Assembly (NCBI GenBank): GCA_003013855.2
Contig: ML058477.1
Span: forward strand, 1,116,001 to 1,180,000
From: Liriodendron chinense
Lineage: Eukaryota > Streptophyta > Magnoliopsida > Magnoliales > Magnoliaceae
Direction of reading: 5' to 3'
Length of the DNA: 64,000 nt
Shown piece by piece: positions 19,367 through 31,014 of this stretch. The notes under the pieces were generated by a model. The model made no database searches, was not told the DNA's origin, and was given only the letters and a program-made list of their open reading frames with translations. Position numbers and translations under genes: made by a program. Every line of letters starts with the position of its first letter. Position 1 is the first letter of the stretch.

Positions 19367-21601
19367 ATGGCGGAAATCTCTGACGAAGAGATTGTTCCAC
19401 TGGGAGATGAAACCCCTGACTCCTCTGAATCCAATAACGCCAGAGTACCGGCTGGGAGGTATTCTGCCTCCGGTTACTCTTCCATCTTGACGGAGGAAAG
19501 ACTCTCTAACCTTAGAGAGGTCTATAGGGTTCCAGACTCTGTTTTATTCAGACTGCCTGGGAGAGGGGAGACAGCCGATGCACCACCGCCTGGGTGTGTG
19601 GCTGTTTATGAATACTTCTTCAAAGTGGGCGTACGTCTTCCCCTCCACCCCTTTATTCGAAACTTCCTCCGTCTCTACAAGATTGCCCCGGGCCAACTTA
19701 TAGTTAACGGCTGGCGGGTTCTTCTAAGTGCTTTCGTCCTTTGGAAGCAGGCGGGTAACGAGGAGTTAACCGCTGAGGAATTTTTGAGGTTATTCCAGCT
19801 GAAGAAGGCGCCAGCTAGCGAGGGTTGGTACTACCTCTGCTTCTGGCACCGGAATAACTTCATTGTGGGGAACCCTTCTTCCAACTGCCCGGGATGGAGA
19901 AAGAAGTGGTTCTACGCCTCCGGTAACTGGGAGTCCGAGATGGGATCCGACCCCAAAGGCCATAATGTTAATCGCCATTTTGGCGAAGGTGGGTTAAGTG
20001 CCTGTTTACTTGTCCGAAAGGAAACAATAGCCTTGCTGTATTGACGATTTAATGAACTTTCTTTTTGCTCTCAGGAATTCCAATTGGTGTGAAGCCAAAT
20101 CTGCGAGGAGGGCTCAACGAAAAACTTGTCAAAGTCTACAAGCTCCCTGCGGCTGCGCGCCACGTCAACACTGCTCTAGAACTTCGCCATCTTTGTGCAG
20201 CGGGTCTCATCTTCCGAGAAGAGATGACGAATGTTGGCGATAAGAGAGGCGCACTGGGGGTACTTCCCCGGCTGAAGGGCACTGCCTCGAAGAGGCAAAA
20301 GAAAACTGCGGGGGGTCCTTCAGCTGCGCCTACTCCCGCAGAGGGGCCTGCTCGCGGACCCCAAACCGCCTCTGGAGGAGTCGCGAGCACTTCTGGTACG
20401 ACCGCGACCCCTCCGGTCAACGCGACCCCTCTCTCCACCGTGCCCCCGCCAGCTGACCTTCCTCGCCCTCCAATCATCGAGGTAGCCGACAACTCACCGA
20501 AAGGTGATCGGAGAGGGGGAGGCCTCCCTCCAAAGGGGCCTCTAAGCGAGCCTACTACTGCTCGCGAATTGTTAATGCCCGTCCCTGGCGTTGCGAGTGC
20601 TCGCGACTCGGGGCCCAAAGAGATGGTCGTAGCCCAGGCTTCGGGCTCGGGGACTTTTGTCATTCCTCCACACTTGCATCCAATATGCGAGTTTATGTTT
20701 GACAAAATTTCCCCAAACTCCTTTGGGAGTCTCCCCGAACCAAGCCCTGAAGCCCTCTCCACCGACATCGGGGTGAGATTGTTGCAGGTAACTACACGAT
20801 TCGTGTTTTTCGTCTCTGATAAGGTGGATCGCTTTAATTTACTTCCTTTCTCACACACATGTATTTTGTTTTATATAGAGCTTGGATCTCACGCTTCGAG
20901 TCAGACGTGACATCGAAGCAGCTCGCCGCAGCGTGGAGGATGCGGAGAAGAAGAAGAAGATGATGGAAGTCGAGGTCCAAGGGAGGGACCGCTTGGTGAA
21001 GGCCTTGGAGGTTCAAATCTCCAAGTTGGACGAAGAGAAGAAGATTCTCCTGATCAAGATCCAATCCCTGACTGAGCGCTTTCAGTCAGTGGACCTCCAG
21101 CTCGCAAAGCTTCAAGAGATCCATACTAAGAGCGAGAAGGAGAAGGAGATTTTTCGCAAGGATAAGGTCCAGCTTGAAGAATGGCTCAAGGATGCTCGGA
21201 CCAAGTTCGAGGAGGCTCGGACCCAGCTCGGGGAGGCCCAGAAGCGACTTAATCAGCTGAAGGATGACTCCATCCACTGGGAGGAAGAGCGAGTGGCTCT
21301 CGTTCAGATGGTATCTGATGAGGGTCCTCGCGCAGTTCAGGAGTTTCGTACTTCTCAACTTTATGACGAGGAGCGATACAATGCGTACATCGCTGGTCGC
21401 GATTTTGCGGTCAGGGTTATGCAGCTAATTGCTCCAACTTTTAACGTTGAGGAGTTCGACAGAGTGGCATTCGAGGTTGCAGCTAAAGAACGGGCTGCTG
21501 CTGAGAACGAAGTCACCGGGGCTACGGATGTTGCTCCTGCTCCTGAAGCTGGTCCTGAAGCTGAGAGCCGCGAGCCTGCGCAAGAGGATGACCAACCTTG
21601 A
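19367..21601 (+). CDS. G2 antisense gene, three exons, 'Transposase_28'-like protein (685 aa), apparently intact
   Basis: Exons are 19367-19988, 20075-20787 and 20879-21601. Introns of 86 and 91 bp have GT..AG ends (aag|gtgggt to ctcag|ga; cag|gtaact to tatag|ag). The joined length is 2058 nt, an exact 686 codons including the stop. Residues 1-207 hold the conserved gypsy-associated domain (LPLHPFIRNFLRLYKIAPG, LIVNGWRVLLSAFVLWKQAG, NCPGWRKKWFYASGNWES). The middle exon is Pro/Gly-rich with a basic GTASKRQKK patch. The last exon is a coiled coil (RRDIEAARRSVEDAEKKKK through KRLNQLKDDSIHWEEE) followed by a conserved RTSQLYDEERYNAY block. It is transcribed against gag-pol from its own promoter. 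Its biochemical role is unknown; such extra antisense genes are known in Tat-lineage elements. Exon borders are inferred from frame and splice consensus. Confidence 0.8.
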
Positions 21602-21944
21602 CCTCGGCAGCTTCCCATATTATGTTTTTTTTTTTTTTTTTTTTTTTTTTTTGGAGAAGAGATCTGTAATTGTAAGGTTATTATTTTAATGAACACTTAC
21701 TTTTTTAGTATTGTGTATTCTTCTCTTTTCTTCATTGTTGCTTTGTGTTGATCCTATTTGATTCATCAGGGGATGCGACCCACTAATGCGAGCACGAGCT
21801 TCGCTGCTCGCGCTTTTAGAGTGCATGACTGCGACCCTATTCAAGCACGCGCTATGCTGCTTCGCATTTTGGAATGCGATCACTCAATCCGGGGGTCGCG
21901 TGACCATGTCCACGTTGAGATAGACTGATCTATCGATTGAGATT
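21602..21944. other. 3' flank of the G2 antisense gene, with a 28-base T run
   Basis: A homopolymer of about 28 T occupies 21625-21652, followed by TGTAATTGTAAGG, a plausible polyadenylation region for the plus-strand gene. GCGAGCACGAGC..GCTGCTCGCG motifs echo the U3 array. One copy of the G1 73-bp unit lies at about 21866-21941. Confidence 0.45.
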
Positions 21945-22146
21945 TCGATCCTACCAAGGGCAGGAGGTTGGTCAAGAGATGGTATACATCCTCTTCAGGG
22001 CTTGTTCAGGTCCATGTAAATGGAGAAGCAACCAACTAGTAACGACTTCAACCCTACCAAGGGTAGGCAATTGGCCAAGAGGATGTGTAAGCATTCTCTT
22101 CAGGGCTATCCAGGTCCATGTAAATGGAAAAGCAACCAACTGATAT
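21945..22146. repeat. Two-copy tandem repeat of about 102 bp in G2
   Basis: CCTACCAAGGG starts at about 21950 and 22052, and each unit ends CAGGTCCATGTAAATGGA-AAGCAACCAACT. The repeat is between the convergent stops of the antisense gene and gag-pol; G1 has a single unit there. Confidence 0.8.
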
Positions 22147-22189
22147 CTTCTATTTTATTCATAAAATGTTGTAATGAACTACATCGAAT

Positions 22190-25100
22190 CTAGGGATAGT
22201 ATCGTAGCAAATGCTCCACGTGCCAAGGGCGACGTACGGGCTTCCCCAGCATGTCTTCAAGATAATAAGTACCAGGTCGCACAACCCTGATAACCCGATA
22301 CGGGCCTTCCCAATTTGGATCTAATGAACGGGCAGGAACTCCAAGATTTTGCCTTAGTACCAAATTTCCGGGTTGGAAGGATCTGGGCCGAACCCTAGCA
22401 TTTCGATATCGAGCAATACGTTGTTGATACGCTGCCACTCGCACTTGAGAAGCATTTCTTCGCTCTTCCAGGAGATCGAGATGAAGTCGAAGGTTTTCGT
22501 GATTGCTCGCGGGATCGTACTGCTCGATCCGATATGAGGGGACTTGAATTTCCACCGGTACCACTGCGTCAACACCAAATGCTAAGGAGAAAGGAGTTTC
22601 ACCTGTTGATGTACAAGCCGTGGTTCTATAGGCCCATAATACCTCTGGCAGAAGTTCTGGCCACACCCCTTTACATTCACCTAGCTTGGTCTTTAAATGG
22701 TGCTTTATTATTTTATTTACTGCCTCGACCTGCCCATTCGCCTGAGGATGATATGGAGAAGTGCGGAGATTACGTATTTTCCATTTGTCGCAAAATTCAT
22801 CAAAGGCTGCGTTGTCGAACTGCGTTCCGTTATCGGTAATTATAGTATGAGGAAGCCCGAAACGACATATGATATTTCTCCATATAAACTTAGTAGTTTG
22901 TTTTTCAATAATCTTGGCTAACGGTTCTGCCTCGGCCCATTTGGTGAAATAATCAACCGCCACGATCGCGAACCTATTCTGTCCTTTTCCCATAGGTAAG
23001 GGCCCGATGATATCGATCCCCCACTGGGAAAAAGGCCAAGGGCTATCCACTGGGGTCATCCGCTCAGACGGTACACGAGGTATGGGTAGATATCATTGAC
23101 ACTTGTCGCATTTTTTAGAAAATTCGATGGCGTCTGCTTTCATCGTGGGCCAATAATATCCTTGCCTCATCGCTTTATATGCCAGGGATCGCCCCCTGGG
23201 ATGATTACCACATGCCCCCTGGTGTATCTCATCTAGAACACGATGTGCTTCTTCTGGATGGAGACACCTTAGATATGGCAAGGAGAAGCTTTTTCGCAAC
23301 AATATTCCATCTTGTAAGGTGTACCTGGCAGCTCGAAGCCGAATTTGTCTCGCAGCTTTCTTGTCTTCTGGAAGGTATCCATCTCTGAGGTAAAGGATGA
23401 TAGGATCCATCCAGCATGGAGACGATTGTACCGATTGAACTTGCTCTAGAGTCACTTGGTCGATACTCAAGTTCTGACGATGTTCGATGGGGATCGAATG
23501 TGATAACTCCGATTCCGGCGCAGAAGCGAGTTTTGCCAAGGAATCGGCAAGTTGGTTCTGCTCGCGAGGGATATGAATTATTTTATAAGTCTTCAACTTA
23601 GCGAGCAGGATGAGGACACGAGACTTGTATAAGGCCATTCTTTCTTCTTTGGCTTCGAATTCACCAAGAACTTGGTTGACAATGAGCTGGGAGTCGCTAT
23701 GAATTATCAAATTCTGGACTGCGAGGACAACGGCTAGCTCGAGGCCGACAATAAGAGCCTCATATTCTGCTTCATTATTGGAGACGCGCGATTCAAAACG
23801 CAGAGCGTATTGAAAATGCGACCCGTCTGGAGCCACTAAAATCAGGCCCGCTCCACTGCCACTGGCCCGTGACGACCCGTCCACAAAGAGCGACCAAGAA
23901 GGCTGGTCGCTGGTCATACCGCTGTCTTCAGAATATGTAAATTCGGCGATGAAGTCAGCCACGGCCTGGCCCTTGACTGCGGTCCTAGGACAGAATGAAA
24001 TATCATGCTCGCTGATCTCGACCGCCCATTTAGTTAAACGCCCGGAAGCCTCAGGCTTTTGAAGGACTTGACGTAGTGGATGATTTGTTGGTACTAAAAT
24101 GGCATGGGCTTGAAAGTATGGTCGCAATTTTCGAGCTGCCGTGATTAAGGCTAAGGCCAGTTTCTCCAAATCAGAATACCTGGTTTCTGCATCAACCATT
24201 GCTCGACTGATATAATAAACGGGCCTTTGTACCCCGGAATCTTCTCTTATTAAAGCAGCACTAACGGCCGTGGAAGACACAGATAAATAAAGAATGAGTT
24301 GCTCATGCGCCACAGGCTTAGATAGAATGGGGGGAGCACTCATATAATGCTTCAGTTGTTGAAAAGCTTCTTCACATTGAGGTGTCCACCTCCAATCAGA
24401 CTTGGCCGTTGCACGAAGGAGTTTGAAAAAGGGCAGGCACTTGTCAGATGCTCGCGAGATGAACCTGTTCAATGAAGCGATGCGACCAGTTAGACGCTGA
24501 ACGTCCTTCAGAGTCACTGGGGATTTCATCTCTATCAACGCTTTAATCTTTTCGGGATTCGCTTCAATTCCACGCTGGCCAACCATGAACCCAAGAAATT
24601 TTCCTGCAAATACTCCAAACGCGCATTTTTCTGGATTTAATTTCATCTGATACTTCCTCATCAGATCAAAGGCTTCTCGAAGATCTGGAATGTGGTCATC
24701 TTCATTGATGCTTTTCACGAGCATATCGTCGACATATACTTCCATGTTCCTACCGATTTGAGCAGCGAATATTTTGTTGACAAGACGCTGATAAGTGGCC
24801 CCTGCATTTTTGAGACCAAACGGCATCACCTGGTAGCAATATAGTCCTCGATCTGTGATGAAGGCAATGTGTTGGCCATCGGGTGGATGCATCATAATCT
24901 GGTTGTAACCAGAGTAAGCATCCATAAAACTGAGGAGGGCGTGTCCAGCTGTTGAGTCGACCAACTGGTCGATTCGTGGTGTCGGGAAGCTATCTTTGGG
25001 ACATGCTTTGTTTAAGTCTGAATAATCGACGCACATCCTCCATTTGCCATTAGCTTTCCGGACGAGAACTACGTTGGCGACCCACAGCGGGTAGTCAACT

Positions 25101-27688
25101 TCTTTTATAAAATTTGCCGCGAGCAGCTTCTCAACTTCAGTTTTGATCGCCATCTGTCTTTCTGCAGTGAAGGCACGTCGACGCTGCTGTACTGGTTTAT
25201 GCTTTGGGTCAATGTTGAGACGATGTACGATGATATTAGGATCGATGCCCGGCATATCTTTATGAGACCAAGCAAACACGTCCTGGTATTCAGTGAGGAA
25301 ACGAATCAATTCTTCGCGGTGGATACTATTTAAAGAGGAACCGATGTACACGATCTTAGACTGGTCGTCTTCGGTCAAGCGGATCGCCACTGTTTCCTCC
25401 CCTGGAGTTCCTGATTTCAGAGCATTTTCCCTTGGATCCAACGCGGAGGTGAGAACGTCGGATGAACTTTGAACTATTGCCATGACCGGCGTCGCTTGAG
25501 CTTTCTTTCGATCTTGGAGGGCTATCTGGTAACAGGACCGAGCCTCCTGCTGACTTCCTCGCACGACCCCTATGCCATTTGGGGTCGGAAATTTAACGCA
25601 TAAATATGAAGGGTGCAAGGCCGCTCCAACCTTAGTGAGTGACGGTCTCCCCAAGATGGCGTTATACGCTGATTTTCGATCCACGACGAGGAAGTTTACG
25701 AAGACGGTGGTCTTCGCTGGACTCTCCCCAAAGGTGACTGGGAGATCGATGCTTCCTTCTGGTGTCACCACTTCTCCTCCAAAACCGACGAGAGGGGTCG
25801 ATACTGGCTTGAGGAGGTTTCTGGCTAGTGCCATCTTGTCGAAAGCCTCCAAATACAGAATATCGGCCGAGCTACCTGTATCCACCATAATTCGATGAGT
25901 CAGATAATTTGATACCTTTAGTGTGACTACGATGGAATCTTCATGAGGGAAATGAATTCCCGCTGCATCTTCGAGGGTGAAAGAAATTGGGGGATGGTTA
26001 GCTTTCGAAGAGTTGGACGTTTGTTCCAGCCAATAGATCTGCTGGGGTTCTTTAGACGCCTTCCGGGCGTATGCCTTTCTTGAAGCTTGAGAGTCACCCC
26101 CGCAAGCTGGACCCCCGACGATAGTGCGAATTTCTCCTGTGGGCTCAGCATCTTCTTGGTCGGTTTGAGACGGTTCCTTTTGACGAGATGAGGTCTTTGC
26201 CCTTTCTGGTGACCGATTTTTCCGAGCAACATAATCCTGGAGATGGCCTTTTCGAATAAGTGCCTCGATATGGTCTCGTAGAGAGATACAGTCCTGGGTC
26301 CTATGCCCGTGATCTTTGTGGAAGTAACAGAACTTACTCTTATCTCTCTTCTCGGGATCGGATTTAATCTTTGCAGGCCACTTCACATATGGCTTGTGTT
26401 TTATCTCCATTAGAACCTTTTCAGGGGGCCGATTAAGAGGAGTGTAATTATGATATTTACCAGAGTAAGGCTTCCTGGGAGAACGATCGCGCTGATCGCG
26501 ATGGTATTTTTTATCTGTAGAAGTTCCTTCTGGCTTGCGTTTCTTACTTTGTACTCCATGGCGTGTCAATGCGACTTCTTCTGCATTGATATATTTCTGA
26601 GCTTTGGCTTGGAATTCCGCCATAGTTTTCGGCGGACTCTTATCTAAGGCAAACCTAAACTTCTCACTTGTTATTCCAGCAATGAGGGCTGTGAGACCCT
26701 TTTCTTCAGTGTAACCCTCAGTTTGAACGGCCTCGGCAGTGAACCGTACTGTGAACTCTTTTATTGTCTCTCCATGTTGCTGTTTTAGATTCATCAGATG
26801 GGAGGCTGGCTTTTTAATACGAATACTTCCCATGAATTGAGAAAGAAATATCTCCGATAATTGGGAAAAGGAACTGATGGAAAGAGGCTTTAACCCCTGA
26901 AACCACGTACGAGCCGCTTCCTTCAACGTAAGGGGAAAAGCCCTACACATGATTTCTGAACCATGTCCCTCCAACTCCATGAGGGACCTATATGTTTCCA
27001 GATGTTCCAGAGGATCGCCAATGCCTGTATACGGAGCGATAACAGGCGTTCTATATTTTCTGGGCAACGGGGCTTCCATGACCTCGCTTGTGAAGGGAGA
27101 TTCAGATTGATGTATTGCCGCCATGACAGCAGACGGCCGATTTGCCTGGTATCTCTGCTCCATGATATCAAAACGATCTTGGATTCTTTTGAGATCTCCT
27201 TCCCATGGCAAGGTATAGCTAGACGTTTCGGCGGTGGAGCCTTGCGGTAGGGGTTGTCGAGACGAACTGGAATGTATAGAATGTGGAGACGGCACAGGGG
27301 GATGGCCGCCGAGTGGTGGAACCTGTGGTTCATCCACAGAATGTCTGGAGGCAACTGGTATGGGCGGTGGTGGTAACCCTTCGGAGGGTTGTCTTTGCGG
27401 TTCAGGGAAGTGCTGATCAAGCCGATTTGACAGTGCCTGAACTCCAGCGTTTAAAGTTAGGAGAGTGTTCCCGAGGAATCGTAGGACATCATCCTGATTT
27501 CCAGAGGCCTCCAATAATGGATTTGTCGATGGCATATTTGGGGCTCCTTGAGGGATATCCGTCGGAACAGGTGGGAGGGCAGGTGCGGATTCCGTCTCAC
27601 CGGGCGGAGGTGGTGCCTGCCTCGAAGTTGAAGGATGAACTGTCTTTTTAGGAGGCATCACCGAAGGATTTTGATCGGTGGTTAACAC
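22190..27688 (-). pseudogene. gag-pol: G2 gag-pol polyprotein, one in-frame TGA
   Basis: A single frame of 1833 codons starts at ATG 27688 and ends at TAA 22190. The only interruption is TGA at 23093-23095, after residue 1531. Approximate residue positions are: gag zinc knuckle CYFHKDHGHRTQDC 453-466; protease VDTGSSADIL about 603; RT VDYSDLNKACPKD then YVDD at about 985; RNase H LFVDGSSRASG about 1267; integrase zinc-binding HHCC about 1475-1530; D,D,E core VDYFTKWAE, TDNGTQFD and VEAVNK after about 1575. The TGA falls right after the KCDKCQ zinc cysteines; G1 has Arg (CGT) there, so a CGA-to-TGA change is likely. With the stop, the catalytic integrase core is not translated, so the copy is probably not autonomous unless there is readthrough. 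Confidence 0.93.
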
Positions 27689-27721
27689 GATTGTTTTTTA
27701 TAATCAAATCGCTTCCCACAG

Positions 27722-27731
27722 ACGGCGCCAA
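27722..27731 (-). other. G2 primer binding site
   Basis: On the minus strand TTGGCGCCGT lies a few bases inside the 5' LTR, followed by CTGTGGGAAGCG as in G1. Confidence 0.85.
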
Positions 27732-27733
27732 AC

Positions 27734-28605
27734 TGTTAATGTCAGATTTTGTAATGAGATCCTCCGACTTTGCTCCTTCACTCCATCAGGGATTTCACCA
27801 CCAGACCTGAAACAAGACAGCAAATAAGGGTGGCTGGGGCTCAGCCGTTAGCCCTCCGATGCTTAAGTTAGGCCACAGTAAGAAGAGAAGCCAAGCAAAA
27901 CGGGACTAAGATTGAATGATGTGTGCGTACCTTTCTCCTCATGGAGTCACTCCCTTATATAGATCTGAGGCTAGCCAATTTTGTTACATAAGATATCGAA
28001 ATCCCGATGATATCGCATACGATACTGAAATCTCGCTGATTTCGGAGGACAAGATCCTTATCCTCAAAGGTAGTATCTATCCTAATAACTCCTTCCGGCA
28101 ATCACGTTTCTTGATAGCAATCGAAAAGGAAGGAGATGCCGAAAGGAAGAAGACCATCCGAACCAAAAGACTCAGGACTATTCTGATGCCGGGAGCTGCT
28201 CGTGTAAGGATGCTCGCTTTCGTGAAGTGCGACCCCTCCTGACGAGCCCGAGCAGAGCTGCTCGCATCAGGGACGCGCGACCTCTTCTAAAGAGCACGAG
28301 CCGAGCTGCTCGCATCCGGGACGCGCGACCTCTTTAAAGAGCACGAACCGAGCTGCTCGCATCCGGGACGCGCGACCTCTTCTAAAGAGTACGAGCCGAG
28401 CTGCTCGCATCAGGGACGCGCGACCTCTTCTAAAGAGTACGAGCCGAGCTACTCGCATCAGGGACGCGCGACCCCTTCTGAGGAGCACGAGCCGAACTGC
28501 TCGCATCCCGGAGACGCGATCCCTTTTCGCGAGTACGACCTGGACTCCTCGCATTCATATGGTCACGACCCTTCACTTCTTGCCAGACTGTATTAGCCTA
28601 CAACA
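27734..28605 (-). mobile_element. G2 5' LTR
   Basis: It is the same length (872 bp) as the LTR at 18065-18936 and nearly identical. The TATA box is at about 27955-27962 on the minus strand. The 48-bp repeat array has the same copy number in both LTRs, consistent with very recent insertion. Confidence 0.95.
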
Positions 28606-28610
28606 AGAAA

Positions 28611-29022
28611 TGATATTGGTTTGTGTTCTATGTAATTGTTTTGTTCCATATTATTTCATGCATTTTTATTTTTATTTAAAAAAATGAAAAAATGTTTTTC
28701 GGCCACCAGTTTTTTACCGAACTATTCGGTTAGTCGAACAGTTTATTCGATTAGCCAAACAGCGCGGTCATTCCATTTTAAAGAGCTTGAAACCCATTTT
28801 TTTGTTCCATTCTTCTTCTTCTTCGGTTGGCCGTGCTCCTATTTGGTTACCCATCTCAAATTCATGCAAGTGTTGTGAGTTGATTTTTATCATTAATCTT
28901 TCTTGATTTCATCATTCAATCAACTCCATTCCTCTTTTAATCTAGTCTTTGTGGTTTGAAACCCTTATTTTGGGATTTTCTATTAGAATGTTTGTCTTGC
29001 AACATTTTCTTAATCTTTTGTC
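28611..29022 (+). other. C1 region between RNase H and the env-like gene
   Basis: The first ~20 bases continue the C1 RNase H tail (NEMILVCV-like reading). The rest is AT-rich and has no ORF, with C1-type ACCGAACTATTCGGTTAGTCG repeats. It probably served as leader for the env-like gene. Confidence 0.5.
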
Positions 29023-30417
29023 ATGGAACGCCGTTCTAAACGAGCCGTTAGTAAATCCTATCCAAGCTCTTCCTCTCATTCCATTCCAAGAGAGATTCGA
29101 ACAATTCCACCACCGAAAGATGATCCCGACTTTGTTCGTGATTTTCGATCTAAAGATATTATTGTAGAATAGTTTGTTAATCTCAATCACATTACTGAAT
29201 ATGGGTTGCATACTCTTCTTTTTGAAGTTGGTTGGGAAAAGATTCTCCAATGAGGAGGAAATGCATAACGATCAATAGTCCAAAGCATGTATCCCTCCAT
29301 CTCAAAATCCTCTTTACATGATGACATCTATTTTAAGATTAAATTTTTAGAGAAAACGGTGACAATCACACCCTCTACCATTACATCATTAATGAAATTT
29401 GACATGGCAGATGATGGAATCTCAATTCCTCCCTTATTTGAAAAGATGTCTCAATCTGAGAAAAATATTATTACCTGAGTTTTGTGTGGATTTGATGCGG
29501 ATTGGAGATAAGAAAATACTCTTCCTCTTGGAAAACTATTTCTTAAGTTTCTAGTTCTTCATTGTATCTTCACTTCTAATGTCTATCCTAGAGCTAGAAA
29601 CAAAACAGATCTTACTTCCTTCTTGTTTCGTGTTTTGCATGCTATTGCTACTGGAGTTTGTATTTGTCTTCTTACGTTTATCTGTTTCTACATTATTCAC
29701 TATCGCATGGAACCTAAGCATAGAAATTTGCCTTTCGGTTATCTTATTACTTCTCTTTCCCTAAATCTGCATGTTTAAATTTCAACTATTTGTTCGCTCG
29801 CCTCAAGTGCAAGGTTGCGATGTAGTAATAAATCTCGGTAAGACCGAGGTCGATCCACAAGAAATTAGAAAACAACTTCTAAATTGTTCCAGCAACTAGG
29901 ATTGCAATAATTAAGAGATTCAATTGAGAGAATTGTGTTAAAACAGTAACTTAAGAAAAACAGTAATTAAGGAACTAAGGCTTTCAAGGATCCACTTGTA
30001 ATAATCCCATGTTAATCCAATCAATCCAAGCATAAACACAACTAGATTTGAAGTTCTATCTCTCATCTAATTGGAAGGTAAAGCATTAATCACATTCAAT
30101 CCCACTTAAGTTGAACTTCTAAGTTCTAGTCCCATTCAACCACATATAGCATTCAAAATCATAGCCTTTGGAGTAACAGCCATGCCTATGGACTATGGCA
30201 TGCTCAAGAGTTACCATAATTTAAATCTAATTAAACGAAACATGATAATCCCAGAGAATTGTAAGGAATCCATGTTCGAAGCACATGAATTCTCATAAAA
30301 CTTCTAAAAATATCAACTTTATATGAACTAGAACATTCAAAACTCAAACTTGAAGTGAAACTACTTGAATTAAATTGAATTAAACATGAAATTGGCTACA
30401 AGCTTCACCTCTCAGCC

Positions 30418-30439
30418 TTAGCTGACAGATTCTAGCTGA
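30418..30439 (-). other. R/U5 hairpin of S1 with a compensatory pair
   Basis: Plus-strand arms read CCTCTCAGC and GCTGACAGA around CTTA. Relative to the family consensus (CCTCTTAGC / GCTAAGAGG), the T-A pair has become C-G through changes on both sides; the outer pairs have started to decay. Confidence 0.55.
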
Positions 30440-30702
30440 GTATTGTCATACTACACTAGAACCCAATGAAAAAGACATAAAAAAGCATAAAAACCCGGAG
30501 TTGGGAGGGTTGCAAATGCTCCACGACAGCTTCCTTCACTCCCCACGAAGTTCCTCAACTTCTATGATGCCCTAAGAAGAGACCCTAGGTGTCCTTTTAT
30601 AGTGGGGAAGCTCTATTGCGTCGGAATCTTCCAGAATTTGCGTAACCTTATGCACTTGCACAGAAAATCTCGGATCTCGAATTAGTAAGTTGTTGTTTAC
30701 AC

Positions 30703-31014
30703 AAGGCCGACCGGTCGTGACCAGTCGGACTGGGCTAGCCGACCGTTCTTGATCTGTCAGACTAATTAGTTTGAACGTCCAGCGTGCTCAGGAAGGTTTC
30801 TGACCTAATGGCCGACCGGTCTTGACCGGTCGGACTAGTTAGTTTGAACGTCCAGCGTGCACAGGAAGGTTTCTGAGCTAATAGCCGACCGGTCTTGACC
30901 GGTCGGACCATATTGATCCTTAGTCCAGTGGCACTACAAGAGGGATGGCAAGGTGGCCGACCGGTTAGGACCGGTCATGGCTTCCTTGGCCGACCGGTCA
31001 TGACCGGTTGGACA
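30703..31014. repeat. ACCGGT palindrome array in S1 U3
   Basis: Repeated CCGACCGGTC-N-TGACCGGTCGG modules lie at about 30710, 30809, 30885, 30957 and 30990. Two of them are embedded in a 73-bp tandem duplication starting AGTTTGAACGTCCAGCGTG (30768 and 30841). Confidence 0.85.

Larger units (their letters stand above)
18065..28605 (-). mobile_element. G2: young Tat-lineage Ty3/gypsy retrotransposon with antisense gene
   Basis: This 10,541-bp element has two LTRs of exactly 872 bp and a perfect target duplication, AGAAA (18060-18064 and 28606-28610). I see one difference between the LTRs (G at about 18349, A at the matching position near 28018), so it is a recent insertion. It is related to G1 in gag-pol and the antisense gene but has a different U3. 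Sense order is 5' LTR (right), primer site, gag-pol, antisense gene, purine tract, 3' LTR (left). It splits the C1 RNase H sequence. Confidence 0.96.

Noticed and set aside
23093..23095. Programmed stop readthrough between polyprotein and integrase core in G2
   Set aside because: G1 has an Arg codon at this place and uses one long frame, so a private CGA-to-TGA mutation is simpler.
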